From contig JAPYXD010000522.1 of assembly GCA_030998225.1 (NCBI GenBank), positions 124,001-188,000 of the forward strand: DNA of 64,000 bases, given 5' to 3'. The notes beneath the pieces were generated by a model that saw nothing but the letters and a program-made list of their open reading frames with translations, did not search any database and had not been told where the DNA came from. The position numbers and the translations under genes are program-made. This DNA is from Diplolepis rosae. Lineage: Eukaryota > Arthropoda > Insecta > Hymenoptera > Diplolepididae. Of the stretch, positions 1 through 12,000 are shown piece by piece; the first letter of the stretch is position 1, and each line of letters opens with the position of its first letter.

Positions 1-56
1 AAAAAAATAGCTTTTTAGGAAATGTATTGAAGTATTTAAGAGCTAGGTATTTTCTG

Positions 57-238
57 CTCAAAATTTGCGAAATGATAAAGACGATAAAAACGGACGTAGA
101 TAGACTACTGCAGTTTTGAAATTAAAAAAACTTAAATTAAAAAAAAAATACGTATCAGAAAATTTCGTTTCTTTGTCAAAACCAAAAGTAGTCTATCTAT
201 GACCGTTTCTATCTTCTTTACCATTTCCAAAATTTTGG
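57..238. repeat. Palindromic MITE-like hairpin
   Basis: A segment with a gacgtagatagactac core near 94-110 is answered in inverted orientation near 193-212 (gtagtctatctatgaccg). The flanking blocks with ataaagacgataaaaacgg and ccgtttctatcttctttac also pair. The same hairpin family recurs inside the TTAA-flanked element at 45175-45599, so this is probably a non-autonomous DNA element or its remnant. No coding potential is seen. Confidence 0.6.
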
Positions 239-1096
239 AACAAAAGTTGATGCATGTGCATGTATACATATTTTCTGTACGTTTCTCTTAGCATGCAGTG
301 AAATCTATCAGATACGAAAAAAATCAAGTTTGGTAGATTTCACTGGAAGTTAAGTGGACTGTACAAAAAAACTGTTCATTGCACCAGATTTCTGGTAATA
401 TATCTACTCAAAATTCAATTTGTAAAAATAAGTATTGAACTTCCTGTAAATTTTACTAAAATTTTTTCTGATGTGCAACTTATAAATTCGCTAAGGAATG
501 CCTGTTAAACTAATAAAATAAGAAATTTTCTTCAAAATGTTAATTTTAACAGGGATTTCCGCAATGTTTATCGATAAAACTATCATTCAAAAAAGTGCGT
601 CAAATAATTAATAATTTTGCTTCATACCAAAGAAATTTCAGTTTTATTTTGTATGCATATTTAAATATAGTGTATATGTATATATTTATTAAATATTTTA
701 ACCCTTTATTTACACTAATATATTGAAAAAATATAATAAAATATATATTAAAAAATTTGTTTCGAAGCACTTTATTTGAACGAAATATTCTTCAACTTTC
801 CTTCACAGCAGAGAAATCTTATGATGTAATTTCGTATCCAAATTTAGGCATGATTTCTTTTCAAACAATGAAACCTTTTATTCGCACTTGGGATTCGAAA
901 ACGACATTTCATAAAAAATGTTACATATTTCAAAAACTTTAAAGAATATTTTATTGGAATTTAATGTTTTTTCATGTTGCTTTCTATCAAAAAAATCTTA
1001 CCTTTTCTTATTTAACATCCTCTCTGTTGAAAAATAACAGCGAAAAACACGCAAATATTATATAATAGGAACATAGTTCCACCGAGATGAGTCCTC
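239..1096. other. AT-rich intergenic stretch, no gene seen
   Basis: Low-complexity AT-rich sequence with scattered short reading frames that resemble no known protein. Nothing else is supported here. Confidence 0.5.
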
Positions 1097-1183
1097 TTAC
1101 AATAGATTTTGGTCAGGGAAATCAGCTTGAAAAGTCAGGGAAAAGTCAGGGAAATTAGGATACTGAAACTTGTGGCAACCCTG
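1097..1183 (-). repeat. Possible transposon end with repeated TCAGGGAAA motif
   Basis: The P-1 transposase frame runs into a non-homologous tail at about 1183. Read on the minus strand the boundary starts CAGGGTTGCCAC and is followed by three spaced copies of a TTTCCCTGA-type motif. CAGGG-type starts are common at hAT-superfamily ends, so a partial insertion here may have truncated the C-terminus of P-1. No partner end or target duplication was found. Confidence 0.3.
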
Positions 1184-4100
1184 CGAGGGGTACTTTAATC
1201 GTCCACGATTGCAGGCGTCGATCATTTTAAATCTTTCGTCGCTGGCACATTTGTCTTTATTTTCGATGCTTTTTATACAGGCGTCACAAGTTGTTAATTT
1301 TTGGGCTCTGAACGCAACATACCCAGCTACGTACCCTTGAACAAATTCTGGCGACGTACATAAGCGCTCATCGTGATTCCTAACCCTTTGAAGAAAAGTT
1401 GGGATATAATCAACGGCTGGTTCATCGTTGGAAATAACTTTATCTAAGACGTCACATAAAACTTTTTGTTTTTGGTCCTCTTTATGCACATCCTTGAAAT
1501 TTATCATGGCTTCTAAAATGTCCACGCCTTCCACATTACTACCTTTTTTCGGTTTAATCAAAGAATACATGCCTAGAAGGCGGAAAATTTGTGCGAACAT
1601 CCTGGAATCAGGATGATCATTTGATCCACAAGCCTGCCTTACCAAGCCAAAAAAACCTCTGGAATTTGACAAAATTATTTTCATGACTTTTGGAAAAAAA
1701 TTGAATTTATAAATTAATTAGTTTGGGAAGATAAATCACTTGAAGATTTAAAATTATTGTTTACCTCTAGAGCATCCTGGTTCAGCCGACTAGTCATGAG
1801 GTAATGCACATGATACTTATCCTTGAGGAAAGTAAGTAACTCGAGTGTTGCCTTTAGTGTTACCTTCAGGCCATGGCACATGCTGTGACTTAAGAAGGGC
1901 ATACCTTTATTTCGTTTTGCACAATTCTCCCATTCTACCAAGTATTCGAGGATGCCTGATATTGTCTACGCGTAACAAAAAAAAAAAAAAAAGATAAAAT
2001 TATTATTGTGCCTTGGAAAATATTAATTTTCCAATTAAACCTATTAATTTGACCCTCTAATGAAACATTGTGCATACTACTAACGTCATACTCATTCGAG
2101 TTTTCTCGCAGGGCATCTTGCGGCGTGCGGGACATCATGGCTTTTATTAAATTAGATATTCTTTTACTGAAAATTATCGTGCTCTGACAGTCTTCGAGGT
2201 CGTAATGTTGATCTGAGTACAATTCCATAGCCGTGTAAACAGGTTCTGAAAATAACTGTTATTTTCTATTTTCAAAGAATTGTAATATTTAATAGTAAGT
2301 CACAAGAAGCTGAAAATTCGCATGGAAACTTACATAAAATGCCGTTGGAACGTTCATTTTTTGATAATACTTAGGATCTATATGATCCGCAGTCAACTTA
2401 TAAGCAACTTTTAAGTTTTAAAAGTTTTTGCTTTCAATATCAATTACAGCTTTCCAGTGTTTCTTTTTAATAATTCCATCAGGTGTCTGTAAAGAAGACA
2501 AAGTTATGTTTTTGTTCAAGCGACCATAATAACTTGGCTGCCACACAGGATATTCTAAGAACTCAGCTCCACTTCGTCTAATTTCGAAACCTTTTCTTTT
2601 CGTTTCAGCAAGGTAGGCAGCCCATTATATTTTTTAAAATTCTATCATGTAAAATATACAGTATAGTATTAAAATTCATGCATTTAAAGAAACTTTACCC
2701 AGGTTTTTTCCCTCGAAACAATATTATTTCCCAAATTTTTTATTAGGTGAGGGAAATCAGAAATGAACCAAAGCTCTTCATTTTCTTCAACAGGATGCTT
2801 GCAAGAAACTTTTTTTTCGTTTATTCCGAACTGAGTCTACATGCCTCTGTTCCACTGAGCACCATCGCTTACTACAGCGTTAACGTGCAATCCACAAGCG
2901 CTTAGCAAACTTATGCATTCGATTATTAGATGACTCAGTACATTGCCCGTCGCACAACCTTTACTTAAAAAACAAGCCAAAGCCTGAACCCACTTTCCGG
3001 CAAATATCTGGTACATAAAAACTAAAGCGTGGTCACCTAGTTCGCGACTCTGATGGACTGGAGTATGATCGCCAAGATCAGTGAACCCATTAAAATTCAT
3101 CGTTTTTCGATCAAAAGAAACGTTTGGAGTCAACTGCATTTCGTCTAATAATAGAACTCCTATAAAATAAGAGAAAATTTCAAATCATGTATCAAACGAG
3201 GCAGCTTACTTAAGTAATTATAGTATTGTACTTAATTACTATTACATCTAATTTATAGGCAACCTAATATATAAATTTTAAGTAAAAAGTTAAAAAAAAA
3301 GAATGTTTTTTTCTAAAAAAACCAGTGATTTTTACCTCTTCTTTCAAATTCAGGCAGATCGGAACATTTTCTTTTCAAGCACTGAAACACGTTCAGATTG
3401 AACCCGTAAGCTGAGTGCATTTTCTTCATGTAGTTATCCAAAATTTGTATAGTTGGAACGACAAGAATTTTTCTTTCTAAAATGTGCTCATATAACCTTT
3501 TACTTTTAATCCTCATGAGTATACACTCATAAATCCAGCGAGTATCATATCGTATGCCTCGAGCACTTTTTACTTTTGCAGCATTACAACAAGCTCGTAT
3601 TGCCTCTTGCTGCTCTAGAGGTAATTCACTAATATTTTTTTGTAGATTCTCTTCTTTAATCTTTGCACATTTATTTTTAAAGTGCACAATTTTTTCTTTA
3701 ATACTGGCAATCTAAAATTAAAAATATAAATTTCGAAAAAAATTCCTTATTAATTTAATTCAAGAATGTCCAAATCCAAGGTTTAATGTGGAAAGGTGGG
3801 ATACCAGGTTTAAATAAATGCAGGCGAATTGAAAAAGAATGGCATCTCAATAAATTTGAAATGATTGTTTCTACGTACTTTCGTTTTCATCCGTTTCAAC
3901 TTGTCTTTCAATAAACGTACTTTCTTGATTCGTGATTTTTCTGCTTTATTCATTGATCTCGTTTTCTTCTTTGCTGCTAGATCTATAAGTCTGCGACGCT
4001 CTAAGCGACACGGTATGCATCTTTCGCTTCGTGATTTAACGGATAGGTAACTCAAACACTTTTCAGACCTGTGATATATTATAGTTAAAAATTCATCATA

Positions 4101-4910
4101 CAAACAGTGCTTAGGGTTTGCATTTTTTGTTTCCTAATCATTTTTGTTTCAATTTAACCTCTTGATTTCGTCAATTCCGGGACATAGTTTTATATTTTCT
4201 AGTATCGATATATTGTGTAATACATCTGTTAAAGTTGTCACGTCCCTTATTCCTGGTACAGTCTTATGCACTTCTAGGATGGAGACCTAAAAGAATTTTC
4301 GAATAAAATATTCAAAAGATGATGACTGTTACATGAAGTATTCAGACAACATAATGAGTACTAACTTTTACGGACATATCTATATCAATAATCAATTTTT
4401 TCGGACTTTGATATTCCTTATTCCATTTCCCTATAATAACTCTACACCGGCTCTTAATGCCTACTGTCCAACCTTTAGGCAGTGAAGTTTGAACGTCGCG
4501 TTGTAAATTTTTAAACGTATATTCATCACTTTTCTTTAACTGTACAATAACAAGAATATGTAAAAAAAACTAAATTTTTTATTGAACGCATTATGAAGAT
4601 TAAAATAAAAGCTATACTTTTCGGCTTTGTGTCCACTCACAGCAGCGAGATTGATGCTGTATTGTATTATTCGGATTAGAAGTAGTATTCTAAAGCAGAA
4701 GTTAAGATTGTTTATTGTGTTATGAATGAAAAATGTAATTGCTGCGATACAAATATGAATAGCATTTGCCATGTATCTTACCTGAGAAAACAGAAAATCC
4801 TTCTTATTGTGCTCTTCTACGATATCGATTGATTTAGCAGGATTTTCCAGAGCCACATGATTCAGGCCAGCAGAAGTAGAAGCTGCTTCAGATTCAAAGA
4901 AGTTATAATT
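1184..4910 (-). pseudogene. P-1: 3' part of a P-superfamily (THAP9-like) transposase pseudogene
   Basis: Minus-strand exons give a collinear P-superfamily transposase. A leucine-rich or coiled-coil part (about 3835-4050) is followed by the block AAKVKSARGIRY (about 3560). The RNase H-like core has LLLDEMQL (first catalytic Asp, about 3145) and VVSDGAQWNR (second Asp, about 2850). Then come DFPHLIKN (about 2735), AYKLTADHI (about 2385), the acidic motif RLNQDALE (about 1780), FFGLVR (about 1650) and the C-terminal GYVAGYVA with paired cysteines (about 1320). The first exon of this part, 4782-4910, has a clean acceptor and a GTAAGA donor. It is a pseudogene: an in-frame TAA sits at 2418-2420 and stops lie between 4140 and 4120. 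The THAP domain and start lie at 20688-21509, beyond the inserted Ty3-1 retrotransposon. Whether it was ever domesticated cannot be told; the stops suggest ordinary decay. Confidence 0.8.
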
Positions 4911-4949
4911 CTGAAAGGAATTGTGAACAGTTCATTTCTTTAAATATAC

Positions 4950-5706
4950 TGTAACTTTTTTGATTTCTTTTTTATTTAACTTTTAAATACAATAATCTTT
5001 AAATTTGGAGTTCACATGCGGGAGGAGAAATAAGAACGATTCAGGATGTGGTTTATCTAATTTAATGGATTTTATACTACATCGATTTTCCCTTTACAAG
5101 AAATTTTATTCATCAGTATTACCTGAGTTATTAAAGGAGGGAAAATCGATCTACTCTACGAATTATCCCTTAAAATTGCTTTCTATTGACCACAGATAAA
5201 ATCTTTAATTATATATTTATTTTCGGTGGATTTTTGTTAAGATAAAAAGAAAAAGATTCTCTATTTTCTAAACTTAATCTAGTGGAGACAATTATTATTC
5301 CTTTCTCTCTCTGATGACTCGATATAATATAAGTTCAATATAAGGTCTGATTGCTTTCGAGACAAGCAGTTCTGTCTTCTTTGATCTCACAAGAGTGACC
5401 GTAAGCATTGATTGTTCGAAATATTTATCAATGAATGTAAAAATTCATTGATGAAATTCTTTCGTAACAATCGTAGGAATCCTGAGCGCAGAACTCGATA
5501 TTCGAGGAGAAACCTCTCAATCTGTTCCGTGGGCCTCAAGGGTGAAACCAGTTAAAACTCAGCGGGGAGCAGAAAACTCCCAACCTGCCCTAAAAGGTCT
5601 CAGATGACAAGTTAGAACTCGTCTGAAAGCAGAAAACTTCCAGCCTGTTCTAAAATGCCACTTAGGCTGCTTACGGCTCGCTTGCGAGCCGCCAGAATGT
5701 CTTTTC
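4950..5706 (-). repeat. Ty3-1 3' LTR, distal portion (757 bp)
   Basis: Aligns end to end with 19093-19849 of the 5' LTR with about 21 substitutions and no indel seen. It begins TGTAACTTTTTTGA on the plus strand. The last 8 bases, GTCTTTTC (5699-5706), are one copy of the P-2 target-site duplication. Confidence 0.92.
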
Positions 5707-5786
5707 CAGGCTATGGACACTCAATGCTTTTGGATTGACCAAACATAGCGATGACGGCGCCATCTGACAAGCGCACAATTTATCAT

Positions 5787-5799
5787 ATATATATGTCTA

Positions 5800-5831
<32 letters not shown>
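5787..5831. repeat. AT dinucleotide microsatellite
   Basis: Two short runs of alternating TA, broken by a gtctacta interruption. Simple-sequence repeat near the left end of P-2. Confidence 0.8.
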
Positions 5832-5834
<3 letters not shown>

Positions 5835-5863
5835 GAAAATTAAAATTAATTATAAAAGTGAAG

Positions 5864-5949
5864 AAACCAATAGAAAAAACAAGTAAAAATACGTAAATAG
5901 TTAATGGATCAACTATTTACGTATTTCTACTTGTTTTTTCTATTGGTTT
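5864..5949. repeat. Near-perfect 86-bp hairpin
   Basis: The arm aaaccaatagaaaaaacaag onward pairs almost without error with cttgttttttctattggttt across a loop of a few bases around ttaatggatc. It is either the core of a tiny MITE or a structured element in the 3' flank of the P-2 gene. Confidence 0.75.
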
Positions 5950-6095
5950 TTAAGAAAATAGAAGACTTTTGTATTATGTTCAGAGGCAATGTTTTATTAA
6001 TTATACTTAGACATTTTTGGAAAATACAATTATGTTGAAAGTATTAATTTTAGGGTACAATAGTCACCTTCGTCGAATTCGTGCACTTAGAAAAA

Positions 6096-6443
6096 ATATT
6101 TGATCAAATCAAAGAAAATAATTTGTTTGAAAGACTTTCGTTGATTAAAACATAAAATGTGTTGGCATTAAATACAATTTTCGTGATTCAAACAAAAGAT
6201 CTTTAAATAAAATAAAAGTTGAAATTAAATGAGTTTGTATTTGAAACAAATAAATTGGGGTATTGTTATATTTGTGAAAGGAATAATTCGTTTGATTTAA
6301 GAAAAAAATGTATTTAATTTTAAGAATTTGGTTCAAAGATATTTTGTTTGAATGAAACGAATTGCATTAAATTCAAACAAAGCTTTAGTTTCAATCAAAG
6401 AAAGTCTTTCAAACAAATTATTTTCTTTGAATCAACCAATATT
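6096..6443. repeat. Fold-back repeat rich in TTCAAAGAAAATAATTTG
   Basis: Left arm near 6100-6150 (tcaaagaaaataatttgttt then gaaagactttcgttgatt) pairs with right arm near 6385-6440. It separates the transposase gene from the P-2 left end and has no coding content. Sequences of the same flavour occur near 45650-45700. Confidence 0.6.
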
Positions 6444-6462
6444 CTTTTGTGAGTCAGAGCGA

Positions 6463-7335
6463 TACAGTACCGGTCTGAATTGTGGGACCACCTCTTTTCC
6501 GATAATTGCTTAAATTATCCTAATTTGAATTATGTAAGTGAAAAAATTTGTTCTTTTAAATACATTCAAAGCTATCAAAATTCTTCATAAAATGAGCCCA
6601 GCATGAATTCGTTTTGTTGAATTTTGAAGAAGTTTTTGCAGAAATAATCAAGATTCCAATGCTTTCTTAAATTTTAAATAATTTTCGAAATAATCCACAT
6701 TTTTTAATGTTCTTCGACTAATTTTAAAGCTAAATTTCTACAAAGCCGAACCAAATTCTTAGAATTAATGTGTAATTTTTTTTCTTACATACTGCTCGAG
6801 GTTAAAGTTCAAATAAAAAAGTTGGAAAAATTCTAATATTGCTTTTGCTGAGAAAAACATTTTCATAAAATACATAAAACATATAATCATGAATTTTGTA
6901 TTGAATTCCCTTAAAATATATATTCATATGATATTTATTATGATTTATCTACAAATGAAATGTTTCGAAATTTGCCTACTTTTTTATTACAACTTCAACT
7001 CTTTGCATTATGCAAGAAAAAAATTATAGATTTATAATGACAATTTACTGCTATTCTGTAGAATCTTGGCTTTAAAATGGGCCTAAGAACATTGAAAAAT
7101 GTTGATTGTTTCGAAAGTTATTTAAAATTTAAGACAACATTGAAATTTGGACTTTTTTTGCCATAACTTCTTAAAAATTTAACGAAACGACTTCATTCCA
7201 GACTAATTTTAAAGATAATTTTGATGGCTTTCGCATTTTTAAGAGTACAAATTTCATCACTTACAAAATTAAAATTAAGATAATTTAAGCAATCATCGAA
7301 AAACAGGTGATCCCACAATTCTGACCGGTAGTGTA
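6463..7335. repeat. Palindromic Tc1/mariner-like MITE
   Basis: Ends read TACAGTACCGGTCTGAATTG on the left and TACACTACCGGTCAGAATTG on the right read inward, with homology of the arms continuing towards the centre (873 bp in all). CAGTACCGGTC...TGTGGGA-type ends and TA borders are typical of Tc1-like elements. No transposase frame is left. It lies in the 3' flank of the P-2 transposase gene. Confidence 0.7.
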
Positions 7336-7718
7336 TGTTATTAATTTTTACATGAAGCGATGATTGAATTTGCATTATTAAAATTACATAATTTGCATTA
7401 ATTACTAAACGTAGATTGTTGATAAAAACCAATCTGTCAACAGCTTTTTCTATGAACATATTTATCATATTTTTAAAATTTAAAAAAAATCATAATTATC
7501 GCAATAAATTATTATTTTATATATCGGCCATCTGACGTAATTGAATGATTAATTCATAACTATAAAGTTTTGTCGGGATTTCTTTTCTTCCTATTACCGA
7601 GCCGATCATGCCCGAGGCCGGCTAGTTATTCGCTCAATTTCTTAAAGAGTGCCTTTCACGAGACATTAATACTTTCAATGCGGTATTAATCTGTACCTGT
7701 CGAAGAGATTACAAACAA

Positions 7719-9031
7719 TCAATCAAACGAAGGGATGAAGAAATTATCGGTAAAATCACCAGAGCCTGAGACACCTGCTTCGACGATATGGAGTTGAACT
7801 TCTTTTAATTCAATGTGACCTCCACGTTCGGTTGCGTCACTCTTTGAACCTACTTTTTTACATTTTTTGGAGACTTCATTTTGTTTTTGCGCCTTTGCCT
7901 CTACTGAATCGATCGCGTTTGGCCTTTTATTTTTGGGCATCGTTTTTAAGTAACATTGGTATGCTAAGTTGAGAGGAAGGCATAGTTTATCAGTGGATTT
8001 CGGCACGAATCGTCCTCGAAAAATTCGATTAATATGTGTTAAAGCAGCAAATGTGTAATTTTGAACACAAGCTTCCTTGAATGCTTTCAAAACAGCTTTT
8101 TTGTGATCGGTGCACGAAAAGAAAGTAAATTTAATTTTCTGCTGAAGCATGGCTCTACAAATGGCAGTAAGACCTCTTGGCGAAATATCGCTAGCGAAAA
8201 TTCGACTTAGCACACGTTTTGAAAGTAAGTACTCGTCCCAAAAGCAGGTCGTTTCACGCCTTTTGGATGACTGCTTTTGAAAAGAGTCTACGCAGACGGA
8301 GCATGATTTAACAGAAGGTGCCTTTTTTAGCATTTGTTTCAAGATTTGATCAGAATGTGTGAAAACCTGATGTTTTTGGAATTCTTCTTCCATATCTTGC
8401 AACTTATCATATTCTGTCAAATCATGTTCTCCTTCCTCCTCAACGTATGCCTCGTTGTCTTTTTCGCCACGTAAATAATCAGTGCCATCAAGCAACACCC
8501 TACAGTCAGATAAAATGAAGTCTCCATCCTCGTCTTCGCAGTTGTACCCTGGCGAAGTCTTCGATGTCAAATTGCTTATCAACAGTGATTTAAAAATTGA
8601 TTCAAATTGATAGCATGTCGGTTTGTTAGACCGGAAGTCGTGGCTTCTGACAAGTCCAAAAAAATTTTCTAGCGGGTCTTGATTTATTCTTCTCGTGTCG
8701 AAACTTTTGAACTCACGTGATTTCAAAGTTTTCCATAAAATTCGAAAACCGTTCAGAGTGTCAATCAAGTTTTGTAGACATGGAATGTCAGTTTTCACCG
8801 GCTTCCGAGTTTTCCGGTCGACAAACCGCATGCTTTTCAATTGGCGCCGCGCGAGCGAAAAAAATTCATCATGATATGAATTTCCGCTGTATGGAATACG
8901 CTTCGGATGATCGTCTCCTTCCGTTACGCCGTTGAAAGCGTCAGCAATCGCGTTCATGAGGTGCAGGACGAATGCAGTGTGTTCTCCTTCCGGTGGCATC
9001 TGCAGATCTCCAATTGAAGTTTTAAAGACTC
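7719..9031 (-). CDS. P-2 transposase exon 4 (C-terminal catalytic part)
   Basis: Opens after the acceptor TTTCCGTAG (9032-9034) and runs 1313 nt to a stop at 7719. It encodes the TAFVLHLMNAIADAFNG block, a tyrosine/arginine-rich segment, and INQDPLENFFGLVRSHDF. The C-terminus contains cysteine pairs (near 8290 and 8150) like those of other P transposases. The tail is basic and glutamine-rich. Confidence 0.85.
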
Positions 9032-12000
9032 CTACGGAAATGTTGATGCCATTAGAACTAGATTACTGAATATAAATGTTATTTATGGTTTTAATAAAAA
9101 CCGCAGTAACTCCCAAAAAGAGAGGAAAGGAAAGGTTTTTTTAAAAATAACTTTTCAAAATAGGAGAAAAACATTTAAAATGGTTTACATTTCAAATTAT
9201 TAAATTTCAAATTTCTTAAAATTTACTATAATTATTAAATTTCAAATGTTACAAATATAAAACTGAATAATAAAAAATTGTGGTCTAACCTTGTGGAAAG
9301 TAATTTTGAAATTAGATCAAATTAAATTAAATATAAGCATCTAAATATTAATGTGCTTCTCCTTTTTTATGTTGAAAACTTAATTTTTTTCATAGATTTG
9401 GAAAATCTGACAATGAAATTCAAAAATATGAATAATATTGGTGTATAAAATATTTCCATAAATAAAAAATTAGAATTAATTTAGGTATTTTTATCGTCCA
9501 AGTGTAGATAATTATGAAGAAGATAACGGGTACAATTCGGACATTTATTTTCAGATCTTTAAAAATTTTTGCCAACGTTTCGCTTCCACTCTAGAAGCAT
9601 CATCAGGGAATACAAATTTAATAAATAATTAATAAATAATTAATAAATAATAAATTTTAATGATTATATTAATAAATAATTATTAATAATTAATAAATAA
9701 TAATTAATAAATAATAAATAATCAAATAAAAACTTTAGTAACGTCAATTTTCCACATCCACTTGGAATTTAAATTTACAAGAGGAAAAGACATATTGTCT
9801 GGTCGATTAGAGATATTATTGTATTAATTATATAATATTATAATATTATTTTCCTCTTCTAAATTTAAATTCCAATTGAATGTGGAAAATTGACGTTACT
9901 AAAGTTTTTATTTAATTATTTATTAATTATTAATCAAATTATTTAATAATTGTTATTAATTATTTATTAATATAATCATTAAAATTTATTATTTATTAAT
10001 TATTTATTAAATTTGTATTCCCTGATGATGCTTCTAGAGTGGAAGCGAAACGTTGGCAAAAATTTTTAAACATCTGAAAATAAATGTCCGAATTGTACCC
10101 GTTATCTTCTTCATAATTACAAAATTATAAAAATATGTTAAGAGCAATACCTTTTGATTTAGCAAGAAGTTCGATGAATCCAGCCCCTATTTTGCTAAAG
10201 ACCTGCATCATGAGCTTGACTTTCATTTTCTTTATTTTGTCCGGGTACACATGTTGCTCAGTCCATTTTGGCACGTGGCGGTCTAAAAAGTCTGCGTGTA
10301 CATCGATCTCGTACGCTTTAATGACGTGCTCCCACGAAGCTATCTTTCGGTCCTTCTCCTCTAAGTTCGGTGCATCGAAGTCGATTTCTAAATCCTTGTT
10401 CAAAAAATTGTTTCGCATGCACTTCAACAAATGTGGCGGATCATACAAGGGTACAAACTCCACTTGGTCAATGAGGATCGTCCAATCTGTAAAATAATAA
10501 ATCCATCTAGTAAATATTGAAGATTTTTTTGCAAAAAAATTAAGACACAATGTTATAAAATCTTACCCTTCTGGAGTCCTTTTTCTTCCCGGATTTGGTC
10601 CGTTTCCAACTGTAGAGATTTTATTGATTTCATGTTAGAGGAGCCTTGATCACAAACACTTGCTGCAATTATAAAACCGGCTTCGCTCACTGCTCGCACA
10701 ACCTCTTTGATGGAAACGGTTAGTTGTCCAGAAGTTGTTTGTGCAGCACAAAAGTTATATGTCAGTGGAATCTTCCACCCACTCTTGATTCCACGTAACA
10801 TGAAGACAAGCGTATGGTCGGCGTATTTCGTCGTGCGAATGGTACCCCAATCCTCAACACCCACAACTTTATCTTTAAGAGGGCAATGCTGTATATGAAG
10901 CTTGAGAGCAGCTTCGTCCCACATGAGGATACACACTTTTTGTAAATCATCCGTCATCCGGTTAGCTGCTTCTTTGAGGCAGTCTTTCATAGTTTTAGTG
11001 ACGCCGCAATCCAAGTGAATTTTTCTCAAAACTTGACGAAGTCTCCTTGGAGTCGGAAGAGGTAAAAAGGTGCACATATATCGGTATGCGGCTGCAGACT
11101 TCTTGTATATTGATATGCACAGAAGTCTTTCATCAGGTGTATAACGACGTCCTCCACGTGATTTATTTGCATTTCGCAGAACCATGGAAATAAAGTTCCT
11201 TTGGAGAGTGGACAGCTTTTCCATATGAGCTTCGAAAGATGCTGCCTTCAAATTATCCGATAACTTCCGCATTCGATTGGTGTACCTACGTAACGATTAT
11301 ATTTCTGTTTGCAGCCGTTTTATAGAAAATTATCTTTCAACAATGTTATGCGATTTACATAAAAAAGTTACATTTTTCCGACCGTCACTGTGACACTTTA
11401 TTATTGGTATTTTATTTACTTTGTGTATGTTTAATATTTTATTTTATTTATAAAGCATTTACTTGCAATCATACTATATTTTATAATAATGAATTACTTA
11501 AACTGATAAAAAAACTTCTTTATGCTGAATAATTAAAAGGACTAATAAGGGCATGTCTCACATGGGTCACATGACCACTTATGAATTGTATTATTTTTCC
11601 AAACAATTTACGCCCACATGAATTGAGATATCTTTTGAGTGACAAATTTGGCATACACTTAATAAAAATCATAAAGGTTAGCTTTTTTACACACTTCAAT
11701 TTGTAGAATTACGAACAAAAAGAAATAAAAAATTATTTTAAACTGAAAATCTCAATTCGTGTGGACGTAAGTTGTTTGATAAAATGATTTAGTAAGTGGT
11801 AACGTGACCCCAGTGTGACATGCCACGAAAAGTAAATAAAATTCTTAAGTGCAGTTGTGTAGAATTAATGGATTATTAAAATATAAATATTAAAATAAAT
11901 AATGATGAACAGGACATATTGACCCTTACTATTAATATTCAAATATCGTTGATGTTCTTAGTTGGCTTTAGGGTCCAGAAAAAATGTAACTCAAAGTTTA

